Shown: positions 34,124 through 43,448, numbered from the stretch's first letter. The stretch: 64,000 nt of DNA from Falsihalocynthiibacter halioticoli (GCF_025802015.1 NZ_JAOYFC010000002.1:620001-684000), one strand, 5' to 3'. Numbers and translations: made by a program. Notes: generated by a model from the letters alone, not told the origin.

Positions 34124-36064
34124 TTGATGAAAAGGAGTATTGATATCGGAATCTGGAGCGCTTTGAAAGCGATGGCGGTGATGTCTTGCATCGCAATTTT
34201 CCTTCCCACATTGCCCGCTCTGGCACAAACAGCCGTGACTGGCGATGCGGCCGCAGCGGGAGGCATGATGAATGAAGCCGAAGGTGTGATCGGCAATGTC
34301 TTTGAGTTCTTCGAACCAGTTGCTGAATCCGGCCTTCACGGAATTTTCAGTTTTCTGGGTACGCAACCATGGGTCTTCATCCTTGTGGCTCTCGCAATAG
34401 GATATCCCCTTGGTCGACTGACCCTCGGTCCGATATCACTTGGCGCCACCGCAAGCACTTTGCTTGTCGCTGTGGTCCTGTCGATGACTGCGCAGGTCGC
34501 CTTTGATATTACATATGTGATACCCGGCATTGTTTCGACCATTTTCCTTTCACTGTTCATGTATGCTCTTGGCTTAGGGGTCGGGCCTAAATTCTTTGCC
34601 GGTCTCAAGTCCTCAGGGTTCGCCGCAATCGCATGCGGTCTGATTATTTGGTCGTTGAACTGGGTGATTTGTGTCGGCGGCGCAAAGCTGGCCGGTCTCG
34701 AAAGTGGCTTTGCTGCAGGCTTGATCTCGGGAAGCTACACGATCACGGCTGTCCTCGGCGTCGCACAATCCGCTGTCCAAAGCGGGTCTGCGCCAATTCC
34801 TGACGGGATGACAGCTGAACAGATCGGGGCCAACATGGCTGCCGGTTACGCAATCAGCTACATCCTGTCGAGCGTCTTCATCATTCTGCTTTTGCGCTAC
34901 TTGCCCAGAATGTTCGGACATAATCCCGTCGAGGACGCCAAGAAAGCCGAAGTGGATTTTGCAGGCGGTGCAACAAAGGGCCTGCCGGGCTCACCCCAAG
35001 CGTTCCTTTTGGGATATTCTCCGGTTGATTTGCGGGCTTACGTCGCCGAGCACGAGATGGTCATCGGCAAGTCCATTTCCCAACTGTTCGACGCGCATCC
35101 TCAGGCGCCTATCTTGCGGTTGGTTCGTGACGACGTCCTGGTTGACATCAAGACGAACCCGACGATCCAGAAAGGCGATATCATAGCAGTCCGTGCCGAT
35201 GTCGGTCAGGAAATTCTTCACGGCGGCGAAATCGGACCCGAGGTAAACAACTCTCTGGCCCGTGGCGTCAAAATTTCTGCGGGCGACATCCATGTGGGGT
35301 CGAGTGCTGTTTCAGGCAAAACGCTCGAGGAGTTGGCTAAAAACTCAGTTGCATACGGCGTGCGGCTCGTTGCCATGTTCCGGGCGGGTGAAGAAATCCC
35401 GGTCGGACCAAAGACTGACGTCCGCGTCGGCGATGTTTTGCGTGTGACAGGCCCACAGGTGTGTCTCGATCGTGCTGCAGAAGCGCTTGGTGGCCATGCA
35501 GTTACACAAAACACGCTTGCGAAAACCGAAGTCATGTACATGGCAATAGCCATGGCCATCGGATACATCGCCGGGTCGCTGAGCGTTTCCATCGCGGGCA
35601 TTCCGTTCGCCTTGGGCACATCAGCAGGCTGTCTGCTCGCAGGTATCATGGTAGCCTATTTCCGCAGTCGAAATCCAGAATTCGGCGGACCCGTCGCAGA
35701 AAGCACGCGCAGCTTCCTTCAAGACATCGGCTTGACCGTCTTCGTGGCGGTGCTTGGCGCAAATACCGGCCCCAAGATCATTTCTGCGCTTGGCGGGGAC
35801 ACAGTCATCTGGCTGGCGCTGATCGGAACAACAGCGGCCTTGCTACCGGTCGTCGTGGCGTTCTTTGTGGGAGACAAAATCCTGAAGATGAACTCGGTTA
35901 TTTGCGCAGGCGCGTGCTCGGGTGGACGGAATTCCACTCCGGCTCTCAATGCTTGTCTCGACGAGTCCAAAAGCCAGGTTGCGGCTGTGCCATATCCGGT
36001 CTCTTACGCCGTAACGACAGTTCTCGCGCTGATCGGCGGTTATATCGCCCAGATCATATCCTGA
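34124..36064 (+). CDS. Aspartate:alanine-exchanger family antiporter, probably glutamate/GABA
   Basis: 646 aa. After an unusual leader (hydrophobic VMSCIAIFLPTLPALAQ, like a cleavable signal) and about 60 residues come membrane helices in two blocks (about 75-270 and 465-646). Between them lie two TrkA-C-like regulatory domains (about 300-455, for example GDIIAVRADVGQE, VGDVLRVTGPQ). The transport motif GACSGGRNSTPALNA is near residue 605. This is the AspT-type exchanger layout. Because it follows gadB, exchange of glutamate for GABA is likely, taking the place of GadC. AspT proteins usually lack the long leader. Confidence 0.85.
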   Translation: MMKRSIDIGIWSALKAMAVMSCIAIFLPTLPALAQTAVTGDAAAAGGMMNEAEGVIGNVFEFFEPVAESGLHGIFSFLGTQPWVFILVALAIGYPLGRLTLGPISLGATASTLLVAVVLSMTAQVAFDITYVIPGIVSTIFLSLFMYALGLGVGPKFFAGLKSSGFAAIACGLIIWSLNWVICVGGAKLAGLESGFAAGLISGSYTITAVLGVAQSAVQSGSAPIPDGMTAEQIGANMAAGYAISYILSSVFIILLLRYLPRMFGHNPVEDAKKAEVDFAGGATKGLPGSPQAFLLGYSPVDLRAYVAEHEMVIGKSISQLFDAHPQAPILRLVRDDVLVDIKTNPTIQKGDIIAVRADVGQEILHGGEIGPEVNNSLARGVKISAGDIHVGSSAVSGKTLEELAKNSVAYGVRLVAMFRAGEEIPVGPKTDVRVGDVLRVTGPQVCLDRAAEALGGHAVTQNTLAKTEVMYMAIAMAIGYIAGSLSVSIAGIPFALGTSAGCLLAGIMVAYFRSRNPEFGGPVAESTRSFLQDIGLTVFVAVLGANTGPKIISALGGDTVIWLALIGTTAALLPVVVAFFVGDKILKMNSVICAGACSGGRNSTPALNACLDESKSQVAAVPYPVSYAVTTVLALIGGYIAQIIS

Positions 36065-36068
36065 CATC

Positions 36069-36097
36069 GTATCCCGGGCGTTGTGCGCCCGGGATAC
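36069..36097. terminator. Strong stem-loop after the exchanger gene
   Basis: GTATCCCGGGCG (36069-36080), loop TTGTG, CGCCCGGGATAC (36086-36097): a perfect 12-bp stem directly after the stop. No clear T-run, so termination may be partial and the next gene may still be co-transcribed. Confidence 0.55.
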
Positions 36098-36134
36098 CCA
36101 CTCTGGACGACTGGAAACCCAAGGATAGAGTGCC

Positions 36135-36803
36135 ATGAGAGCGAAAGAGTCTTCTGTTAGGATCGCCGTAAATACGATGCGCGCCCGACTTACGGCCCTC
36201 GGGTTCAACATTACAATCATCACTTTTCAGATCACGCAATTGTCTAGCGAACGCTCGGGTCCTGTTGTTCCCGGATTCGATGGAACGCTGCAGACTGCAA
36301 CGATTGCACTTCATTTTGCCCTACTCTTGTCGGTTGCAGCGATGGTCGCACTGCTGGCTTCAAGTGCTATGTCTGGGGATGGTGCATGTGACAGCCCGGC
36401 CTTCGTAGCCGGGGATCTACTGATGTTTCTCGGTCTGTCCTACACACTTGTGGCGTTCTTCCAGCCACTCCTTACGGAGCTCAGTACGCGGCAACTTCCT
36501 ACGCCACAGGACACCGAGAAATTCCAGCTTTTGTTCCGCACCATTTCGTACATGGCAGCCGTCACTTGGGCCCTGGCAGCGTATGTAGGACCAATCGTCT
36601 CCTTGCTACGCTCTCCCTTCGGAAAAGTTTGGAATGTGGCTTTGGGTGTAAGCTACCTTCTGCTAATGGTTATGCTTGCACATTTCATCGGTATAGCATT
36701 TGAGCTTCAGTTGAGACTAGAGCATGAATATGTGTCCCAATGGCCGGTGCTACAGCTCTTTTTCTTGCCCTTGGAATGGTTAATCCCCGTCACGACCCGT
36801 TGA
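36135..36803 (+). CDS. Hypothetical membrane protein downstream of the GAD pair
   Basis: 222 aa with about four hydrophobic segments (ALHFALLLSVAAMVALLASS, LLMFLGLSYTLVAFFQPLL, ISYMAAVTWALAAYVGPIV, VALGVSYLLLMVMLAHFIG). It starts MRAKESSVRIAVNTMRARL and has no motif I know. It follows the exchanger gene after a stem-loop on the same strand, so a link with the acid/GABA system is possible but unproven. Confidence 0.7.
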   Translation: MRAKESSVRIAVNTMRARLTALGFNITIITFQITQLSSERSGPVVPGFDGTLQTATIALHFALLLSVAAMVALLASSAMSGDGACDSPAFVAGDLLMFLGLSYTLVAFFQPLLTELSTRQLPTPQDTEKFQLLFRTISYMAAVTWALAAYVGPIVSLLRSPFGKVWNVALGVSYLLLMVMLAHFIGIAFELQLRLEHEYVSQWPVLQLFFLPLEWLIPVTTR

Positions 36804-37168
36804 CTTAAGGATCAGACGCATGGAGTCCGGAAAATCGGGCTCACTTCGTCGGAAACAAATTTTGCGACATGTATGGACATCTCCCTTTGCGCAAAAGGAA
36901 TCTTTGGGTTGGCAGTTCACGTAGTCGTAGTCGGGTGCTGGCATGTAACCTTAGCAGCCGGGTCACCGACATGCCGTTGAGAATCAGATGTCTATTCTCC
37001 TCTTTTGCGGACATAGGCGTGGCCGCAGCGAAATGTGCTGTACCGCGTGTCGGTCACTCGCCTGCGCATTCCGGCGTATCCGCCCACCCGTTCCGACAGC
37101 ATCCGCCCACTCGTACCGGGCTATCCGCCCACCTGTGACGCGCCGCGTTGAAGCGTAGGGTTTGGGTA

Positions 37169-37928
37169 TCAGTTATTTTGTGTTTCGTCACCTGTTTTGA
37201 CTTTGGTTTTCCGCATGGACTGACCGTCGAGTCCGATGCGGTAAGCGTTGTGAACGAGCCTATCGAGGATGGAATCTGCGAATGTGGGCTCACCAATCAC
37301 ATTGTGCCAAGCGTCTATAGGCAATTGACTGGTGATCAAGGTTGACCCGGCTGCATAGCGATCCTCGACGATTTCCATGAGGTCTCTGCGCTGCGCTGCA
37401 TTGAGCCGATCTGGTCCCCAATCATCCAGGATCAGAAGATCGGTCTTTGTCAGGCTTCGGAACAGGCGTGGGAAGCGACCAACGCCATGGGCCATTTCTA
37501 ACTCGTCGAACAGTCTTGGCAGGCGTTTGTAGAGTACGGTGGCTCCCGACCGACAGGCGGATTGTGCCAGCGCACAAGCCAGCCATGTTTTGCCGACGCC
37601 GCAGGGGCCGGTGATCATCAGGTTCCGCCGGTCCTTGATCCACTTCCCGGTTAGCAACTGCTGGAACAGCGCTTTGTCGAGGTTGCGCCGTGAACGGTAG
37701 TCTATGTCTTCGGGAGATGCGCCCACATGGCGGAGTTTTGCTGTACGCATCCGGCTTTCAAAGCGCTTGGCCTCACGGCTGGCCGTTTCTCGGTCGACAA
37801 GCAGACCCAGCCATTCGGCGTGACTGAGCGCGGCGGTGCCGTCCTGTGTTTCCAGTTCAGCGAACTGCCTCGGCCATTCCATCGAACTTCAAGGCTTTGA
37901 GTTGATCCAGTGTTGGGTGATTGAGCAT
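37169..37928 (-). pseudogene. istB: istB ATPase gene of IS21, frameshifted
   Basis: The natural start is the ATG at 37928 (MLNHPTLDQLKALKFDGMAE). After about 20 codons one extra base near 37868-37872 throws the frame to a stop; the rest (FAELETQDGTAALSHAEWL onward) is open to 37169. The body has Walker A GPCGVGKTWLA and Walker B LLILDDWG, the AAA+ helper of IS21 transposition. A shortened protein could be made from an ATG at 37882 (MEWPRQFAELE, 237 aa) that lies out of the original frame and restores it. Confidence 0.82.
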
Positions 37929-37944
37929 GTTTTGTCTTTCTCTG

Positions 37945-38547
37945 TTAATGAAAGTATCCCGCACCACGGATGTTGGAATGTGTGATCACAGGACCGTCCG
38001 TGGCGGGTGCGCGGCGTTGGCGATCAAGACCATTTTTCAATATGGAATTCAGGGATGTATATGAGTAGGCATTGATCTCAGCGGCACGTGTACAGGCGTG
38101 CTCGAGGCGATCCGCACCAAAGGTTTTTGCAAGCCGAAGGACACCCATGCAGGTTCGATATCCCTGCTCTGGGTGCTTACATTTCCGCATGATCACTTCG
38201 ACGAAGGCCTCAGTGTTTGGACCAACCGGCGCGGCCTTCAGACGTAACTTCTCAGGCGTCCCCCCTTCACGGAACCTGTGATGGGCTGGCATGTGATCGC
38301 GAAGGGTGGAGTGTTGGTGGTTGCCCGACGTGCGGACGTGCGACGCCACGCGTTGCCCTTTAAAATATACTTCTACGGTGCGTGCGGTGATCCTGGCCCA
38401 GAGTGTTTGTTTCAACAGCTGATAGGGCACCGAGTAATAGTGACGGCCGATATCGACGTGATAATCCAGACCCGCGCGGCACTGCTTCCACTCGGCATAA
38501 ACATAGGGAGGCCTATTTTGGCCGAACCCCTCTCCCAAATTTTGCAC
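37945..38547 (-). pseudogene. istA: istA transposase, 3' remnant
   Basis: About 190 codons of the C-terminal part of IstA (PYVYAEWKQCRAGLDYHVDIG, HYYSVPYQLLKQ), where a full IstA has about 500. Upstream of the codons for PYVYAEW the similarity stops; the frame continues a few codons into unrelated DNA. The helix-turn-helix and DDE core are gone. It precedes istB in the normal order. Confidence 0.85.
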
Positions 38548-38736
38548 TTGCCCTGTATCGGGCAGAAATTTGCCGCCTATGCTCGAAATCGGTGTTTTTC
38601 AACACAATCCGCCCATAGCGTCGATGCGGCACATCCGCTTCGAGCTGGAACCACTCACTGGACTTGATCTAGTGAACTCCGACTTTGCCCGCACCGCCAT
38701 CCATGACCTCGATCGCTGTGAACGACGGCTTTGACA
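38548..38736. other. Junction DNA between istA remnant and virD4
   Basis: About 190 bases without a gene. The stretch GGTGTTTTTCAACACAATCC near 38592 looks like an end of another insertion sequence, but I cannot assign it. Confidence 0.35.
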
Positions 38737-40611
38737 TTATTCAGCACCCGCCTTTTCCAAAAACTGATCTACACGGGCCGTGGCCTTTTGATAGCCTTGA
38801 ACATCTGGGGGTGCGTCAGGCTGGTCATCGTTACCTGCAGTCACTAACCCTTCAATCTCAGGCCTTCTCGATCCACTCCTCTCGCCACCTGAAGTTACCT
38901 GCAAAGTACCGATCTTCTGCTCCAACGCCTTGATCTGCCCCTGTAGCCCACGCATTTGATCTGTGGCGGTTGGGTACGGTAAATCCCCAGATTGCTTATC
39001 GAAAATACCCATAAAGAACCGATCTTCATAATATTTGATCCGCTTGGCGCGAACCGGCATTTGCGCATCGACAACCAAAACAATGTCATCAAGATCCATG
39101 CGCCGCGCCTCGTCTTCGGGCAATAGCGCCGTTTCTTCAGTTCGTTCAGACATGCTGCGACCCGTGAAAGGGTTCCGGCCAACTGAACGCGACCGTGTCA
39201 CCACGCGCTTGGTGGTTTTACCGACCGCTTTGCTCAGTTCCTCAATAGTCTTTTCATCAGACGGGGTCAGGTAAAGCTTGATCCCTGCATTCCCCTGCAA
39301 CGCGCGGCGCGCATTTTCACCGTAGATCTCATCAAGCGCGGGAATGGTCTGCGTCACGATCGCGAGATTGGCGTGGTAGGATCGCAAGGTTTCGATACTG
39401 TCCGTGACAATCGGCATTTTGCCAAGTCGATTGAATTCATCCAGCATGATCATCACAGGCCATGGTTCATCCTTGTCCGGCTCGTGATCCTGCAGTGTCG
39501 CCAGAAGATCCGAGAAAAACAGGCGGATCAGTGGGGCCAGTGGCTTCACCATCAACGGCTCGACCACCAGATAAACTGACAGCGGCGTTTTGCGGATCTC
39601 TGCAAAATCAAAGTCAGATGTCGCAGTCACGCGGTCGATGGCTGGGTTCGACCATTGTTTCAGACCAGAGGTCATCAGCAGCGACAGATAGGACGTGAGC
39701 GTATCGTTGTTCGTGGACGCCATGCGCATGAATATCAGCTTAGCAGCTGGGTTTTGCACCTCATCCGCGCGTCGGCGGTATTCTTTCTGTTTATCACCAC
39801 CAGAGGCCGTAATGCGGTAGATTTCTCCCAATGTGGGGCGTTTACGCTCAAACGCCAGCAAGCCCGCCGCGACAAACAGATCAATCCCGCCGTCCAGCAG
39901 CCCCTGCACCCGATCATCGGCCTGCAAGAACAGGCTGGCTAACAATTGCAGCTCCATCTGTTGCCGATCGACATTCTCCAACCCAGCAATGCGCAGAAGC
40001 GGATTGTATCGATGGGATCGACCATCTTTCCAATCTGTGGGCGCAAATCGAAACACCTTGTCGCCCTGGGCTGCACGATGGCGTGATGTGGCCTCGAAAT
40101 TCTCGCCCTTCACATCCAAGACGACAGCGCTGCCCTGATAGGTCAGCAGGTTTGGGATCACAAAGCCGGTGGTTTTGCCGCGCCCGGTCGGAGCCACGAT
40201 CAGCGCATGGGGAAACACCTTTGACATGACTAGGGGGTTCCTGCTTTTCGGTTTGCCCATTTTTCCAAGGATAAAACCATGGCCGGGCTTGCCAAAGAAA
40301 TCGCTGCGCTTCATTTCAGAGATCGTTTGCCAGTGCGTTTCACCGAACTTGGTCAAAGCGTCATTCATCAGAACCGCGCTAAGCAAAACACCCGCGCCTG
40401 TGCAGATGCCAATGATCAGATGCACAATTTGCATGTCACTGGGATGTGTGAGCCGCAGATCATTGTAACCCCGTACCAGCATCAGGAAGTCGATATTCAC
40501 ACCAACACCGAACCAGCGGAACGTCAGAAACGCCGATGCCAGCACATATCCTAGAACCGCGCCAAGGATGGCAAAGCTGATGACCCCAAGGGCAATGCGC
40601 GACTTATCCAT
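38737..40611 (-). CDS. virD4: VirD4/TraG type IV coupling protein
   Basis: 624 aa. Two N-terminal membrane helices (about 7-30 and 62-82), Walker A APTGRGKTTG (about 140-149), Walker B PVMIMLDEFNRLGKM (about 370) and the conserved LTPSDEKTIEELSKAVG segment. It hands the relaxase-DNA complex to the VirB channel. It overlaps the relaxase gene by 8 bases and is transcribed leftward with it, away from the virB operon that lies beyond the cargo. Confidence 0.94.
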   Translation of the reverse strand: MDKSRIALGVISFAILGAVLGYVLASAFLTFRWFGVGVNIDFLMLVRGYNDLRLTHPSDMQIVHLIIGICTGAGVLLSAVLMNDALTKFGETHWQTISEMKRSDFFGKPGHGFILGKMGKPKSRNPLVMSKVFPHALIVAPTGRGKTTGFVIPNLLTYQGSAVVLDVKGENFEATSRHRAAQGDKVFRFAPTDWKDGRSHRYNPLLRIAGLENVDRQQMELQLLASLFLQADDRVQGLLDGGIDLFVAAGLLAFERKRPTLGEIYRITASGGDKQKEYRRRADEVQNPAAKLIFMRMASTNNDTLTSYLSLLMTSGLKQWSNPAIDRVTATSDFDFAEIRKTPLSVYLVVEPLMVKPLAPLIRLFFSDLLATLQDHEPDKDEPWPVMIMLDEFNRLGKMPIVTDSIETLRSYHANLAIVTQTIPALDEIYGENARRALQGNAGIKLYLTPSDEKTIEELSKAVGKTTKRVVTRSRSVGRNPFTGRSMSERTEETALLPEDEARRMDLDDIVLVVDAQMPVRAKRIKYYEDRFFMGIFDKQSGDLPYPTATDQMRGLQGQIKALEQKIGTLQVTSGGERSGSRRPEIEGLVTAGNDDQPDAPPDVQGYQKATARVDQFLEKAGAE

Positions 40612-42415
40612 GGGTCACACCTTTTTCACCGTCAGTATCGACGTGGCGCTGGCGCTGCACCTCGATCTCTTCGTTGGCGATCTCATCAAGCACATGTTCC
40701 ATTGCGACAGAATCCGCCAGCTCTGGTTCGCTTTGCAGATATGCCTTGGCCATATAGAGGCGGTTCAGCCGGTCCTCTATGTGATCTTCTAAAACGCGTT
40801 CATCACCGATGGCGAGGTCAGCTGCATGCTCGTTACCAATCAGTTCATGCAATTCCTGACGCAGGGCATCCCGATCCAGATCATCGCGGAATGGATCTGA
40901 GGTCGGATCCTGCCTCAGTCTCTGCAGAGCTTCAGAAGCGGCTGGAGGCAGGCCGTCGATCGGTGCGCGATCATTCTCGGCCACCTCTGCATTCCCGGCG
41001 TCTCTCAAAACTTCAACGTCATTCAGAACACGGCCCAATTCACCATGCAGCTCATCCAGCCGATCCACTGCTTTTTCCAGATCATCGCGTCTGGACAGAT
41101 CAAGCCCTTCGGTTTCTGCGATGGCAGCAAGATCCCGACCCAACCATCGTCGCTCAAGCGCTGCATTCTGCGCGCCGATCTCAATACGTGACACCACTTC
41201 CTGCGTGGAAATGCCGGTGTCTTTGAGCGCCAGCTGCAGCCGATCGGCAACGGCATCGCTTTGCAGTTTGTCCTGCACCTGATCCGCGATATTCTCCGCC
41301 GAATAAATGCCGCTGTCTGACGGGGGTTCCAGCAAAGTATGGGATCGCACACCAATCGGGCTGAGGTGAGAGATTGAGTGATAGATCTCGTTCAGCTCCT
41401 GCTCCAACACCGCACGCCGGTCCGGCGGCGCATCTGCCACCACCTGTTCAGCCTGTTCAATCTTGCCGTGGAACGCATCCACGACCTCGTCAAAGGAATG
41501 CTGTTCCTCAGCCATGCCATACACCTTTCCGTCTGCTTCAATGGGTTTGCCCTGCGCCAACATGGTGGCCGCGCGTTCCAGCGCACGGGAAATGTCATTC
41601 TGATTGTCACGAGAGGCCTCTGCCGCCAGCCCGCGATAAAGCCTGGCGTGCCGGGCGACATCTGCCAGCGCCTGATCCAGTTCTGGGCCAACGCGTTCAC
41701 GCTCGGAAAGATCCTGGCCCCGCTCTTTTGCCCGGCGATATTCAACATCGCTCAGGCTTTTGGTGGTGATCCCGCGCTCCAGTTTATGCGTGGCCTCAAG
41801 GCGGACGCCGTAGCGATCAGCAGCCTCAACCATCGCCTCGCGAAAACTGTCATAGTTAAAATGGTGATCTTGCTTGAGATAGAAGAATTCACCATCCTTG
41901 CTGCGCCGGTTCAGCACGATATGGGCATGGGGGTGATCACGATCTTCATGCACCGCCGCGATAAAATCAAACTGGCTGCCTTCCCCTAGAAAGAACCGCT
42001 CACAAATATCGCGGGTGATCTCGGCCACATCAGATCCAGAGGTGCCGATTGGGTAGGCCATCAGCAGATGAGACGTATGTCCAAGCTTCGGATGGAAGCC
42101 CTCGTTCCACTGCGCGGAAAACCGGCGCGTGACCTGTTCGATCTCTTTGGCTGACAGAACCTTCTGACCATCATAGGTGCCACGGCTGTCGATGATGAAG
42201 CTCGACTTGGTCGTCAGATATTCCAGCTGATTGCGCAGTTGCGCCTTGCTGTGGGTGCCGCCCTCGCGGATCGCTTTGAAGATCGCGGGGGAATGCCCCA
42301 TGGCAGCGCGCACCATCTGCTTTTGACGCTGGCGCGGAACATGTCCCCGAATACGGCTCCAATCGCCATCGAAGAATTCTGACCGCATGGCGGTGACAGC
42401 ATTATTCCGAGCCAT
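40604..42415 (-). CDS. virD2: VirD2-like relaxase
   Basis: 603 aa from the ATG at 42415 (MARNNAVTAMRSEFF). The nuclease domain has a candidate catalytic tyrosine in QLEYLTTKSS (about 67) and the metal-binding histidines in HEDRDHPHAHIVLN (about 156-169), the pattern of MOBP/VirD2 relaxases. The C-terminal half is helical and acidic and likely carries the secretion signal. It nicks oriT and pilots the strand. It overlaps the MobC-like gene by 14 bases. Confidence 0.92.
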   Translation of the reverse strand: MARNNAVTAMRSEFFDGDWSRIRGHVPRQRQKQMVRAAMGHSPAIFKAIREGGTHSKAQLRNQLEYLTTKSSFIIDSRGTYDGQKVLSAKEIEQVTRRFSAQWNEGFHPKLGHTSHLLMAYPIGTSGSDVAEITRDICERFFLGEGSQFDFIAAVHEDRDHPHAHIVLNRRSKDGEFFYLKQDHHFNYDSFREAMVEAADRYGVRLEATHKLERGITTKSLSDVEYRRAKERGQDLSERERVGPELDQALADVARHARLYRGLAAEASRDNQNDISRALERAATMLAQGKPIEADGKVYGMAEEQHSFDEVVDAFHGKIEQAEQVVADAPPDRRAVLEQELNEIYHSISHLSPIGVRSHTLLEPPSDSGIYSAENIADQVQDKLQSDAVADRLQLALKDTGISTQEVVSRIEIGAQNAALERRWLGRDLAAIAETEGLDLSRRDDLEKAVDRLDELHGELGRVLNDVEVLRDAGNAEVAENDRAPIDGLPPAASEALQRLRQDPTSDPFRDDLDRDALRQELHELIGNEHAADLAIGDERVLEDHIEDRLNRLYMAKAYLQSEPELADSVAMEHVLDEIANEEIEVQRQRHVDTDGEKGVTHG

Positions 42416-42992
42416 CGGCGAAGTCTCCGAGAATGCGAGATACCTCACCCGACAGATGGCTGCGGCGGCGCTGCGCCATGTCCTGAACCTGATCGGCGAT
42501 GTCGAAGATCAGCCCCGCCAACGCACGCACCTGCCCATGGGCGGAATTGCCATAAGGCGGTGTCTTGCCCTGGCGTTTGGCCTCATTCAGACGCTGCGCA
42601 ATCTGGTTGATATTATTGCCCGCCCGGTTGAGCGATGCAGACAGCCCGCGCATCTGTTCAGACAGGTCATCGTCGGGGACAAAGACGTCATTGGCAGATT
42701 GGATCAATCGGCGCAGGCCATCGGCGCGCGAGGGAAGATCGCGCCGGGTCAGCACGGCATCAAAGCGGAATATCTCCTGCTTGGTCAGGCGCACATTGAC
42801 CAGTTCGGAGCGCACATGACTGTCCAGTTTGCGGGCTTGATCGGCCTTCAGCGTGTAGAAGATGCTGCGCGTCGTGACACCAAATTCGCGGGCCAGTTCT
42901 TCGACGGCGACACCCTCAGCACGCTTGCGCACAATCGCAAAACGCTCGTTTTGCGTCAGTCGCTTGTGCCGTGATACGCGGGGCTGGCCCAT
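42402..42992 (-). CDS. MobC-like relaxosome accessory protein
   Basis: 196 aa. The N-terminal part (RLTQNERFAIVRKRAEGVAVEELAREFGVTTRSIFYTL) is a resolvase-type helix-turn-helix; the C-terminal part (EIFRFDAVLTRR, LSASLNRAGNNINQIAQRLNEAKRQG) is the MobC/ribbon-helix-helix partner seen next to relaxases. It probably binds oriT and helps the relaxase nick. First gene of the leftward mob operon, 73 bases from the palindrome at 43066. Confidence 0.85.
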   Translation of the reverse strand: MGQPRVSRHKRLTQNERFAIVRKRAEGVAVEELAREFGVTTRSIFYTLKADQARKLDSHVRSELVNVRLTKQEIFRFDAVLTRRDLPSRADGLRRLIQSANDVFVPDDDLSEQMRGLSASLNRAGNNINQIAQRLNEAKRQGKTPPYGNSAHGQVRALAGLIFDIADQVQDMAQRRRSHLSGEVSRILGDFADGSE

Positions 42993-43040
42993 GTGAAGTA
43001 ATCATCCCTATTTCTTGCCAGCATCATACAGGCAGCCCTG

Positions 43041-43081
43041 TTATGGCATTTCGCCATAATTGATTCAATATTATAATATTG
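43041..43081. promoter_or_regulatory. Candidate oriT / operator in the mob intergenic region
   Basis: TTATGGC-ATTTC-GCCATAA (43041-43059) is a perfect 7-bp inverted repeat, and CAATATTATAATATTG (43066-43081) a perfect 16-bp palindrome. The block lies between the mobC start and the accessory genes, where oriT is usual. The palindrome recurs with one change upstream of the virB operon, so it may be the operator of a common regulator, and the first repeat may belong to oriT. Confidence 0.55.
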
Positions 43082-43166
43082 CATCAACTGTCTGTATTCC
43101 GTTTGGAGCAGCCATAGGCTGCGACCGCAGGGCAAAGCCCGGCCCCATGCGCAAGGCATGGCACCA

Positions 43167-43448
43167 CTAATCGTGGTTCCACGCCTCAGCATCGCCAAGC
43201 AATTGCAGCGCTATTGCGCGGGCTGCGCCTTCGGCGCTGGCATAGGTTTTATGATCGAGCAGCTCGTGTAGATCAAAGGGCTGTTGCGGGTCGTCCGGGG
43301 TCTCGACCCGGACATAGATCGCCCAGCCATCAATCCGTGCTGGATCATCGCAATACTCCTGCCCGCCATCGGGCAGATTACAGAACCCATGAAGATGCAC
43401 GCTGGCGCGGCCCTCTCGGGCCGCTTGTTTGATTTCAGAATACGTCAT
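43167..43448 (-). CDS. Small conserved element protein (first of three)
   Basis: 93 aa from the ATG at 43448 (MTYSEIKQAAREG). Acidic, no membrane segment; HLHGFCNLPDGGQEYCDDP and DGWAIYVRVETPDDPQQ are its distinctive blocks. Its N-terminus resembles that of the next gene (MTLAEIKTAVDAG), suggesting a shared fold or duplication. It overlaps that gene by 4 bases. Function unknown; likely an accessory protein of the conjugative element. Confidence 0.65.
   Translation of the reverse strand: MTYSEIKQAAREGRASVHLHGFCNLPDGGQEYCDDPARIDGWAIYVRVETPDDPQQPFDLHELLDHKTYASAEGAARAIALQLLGDAEAWNHD

Larger units (their letters stand above)
37048..38547. mobile_element. Decayed IS21-family element
   Basis: A left end at about 37048 with three copies of ATCCGCCCAC (37078, 37101, 37123; 22-23 bases apart), the multiple end repeats expected of IS21, then istB with a frameshift and the 3' third of istA. 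The rest of istA and the right end are missing after about 38520, so the element cannot move by itself. Confidence 0.8.

Noticed and set aside
37078..37132. The triple ATCCGCCCAC as a CRISPR-like or iteron repeat
   Set aside because: Its place at the edge of istB and the 22-23 base spacing match the end repeats of IS21 elements better.
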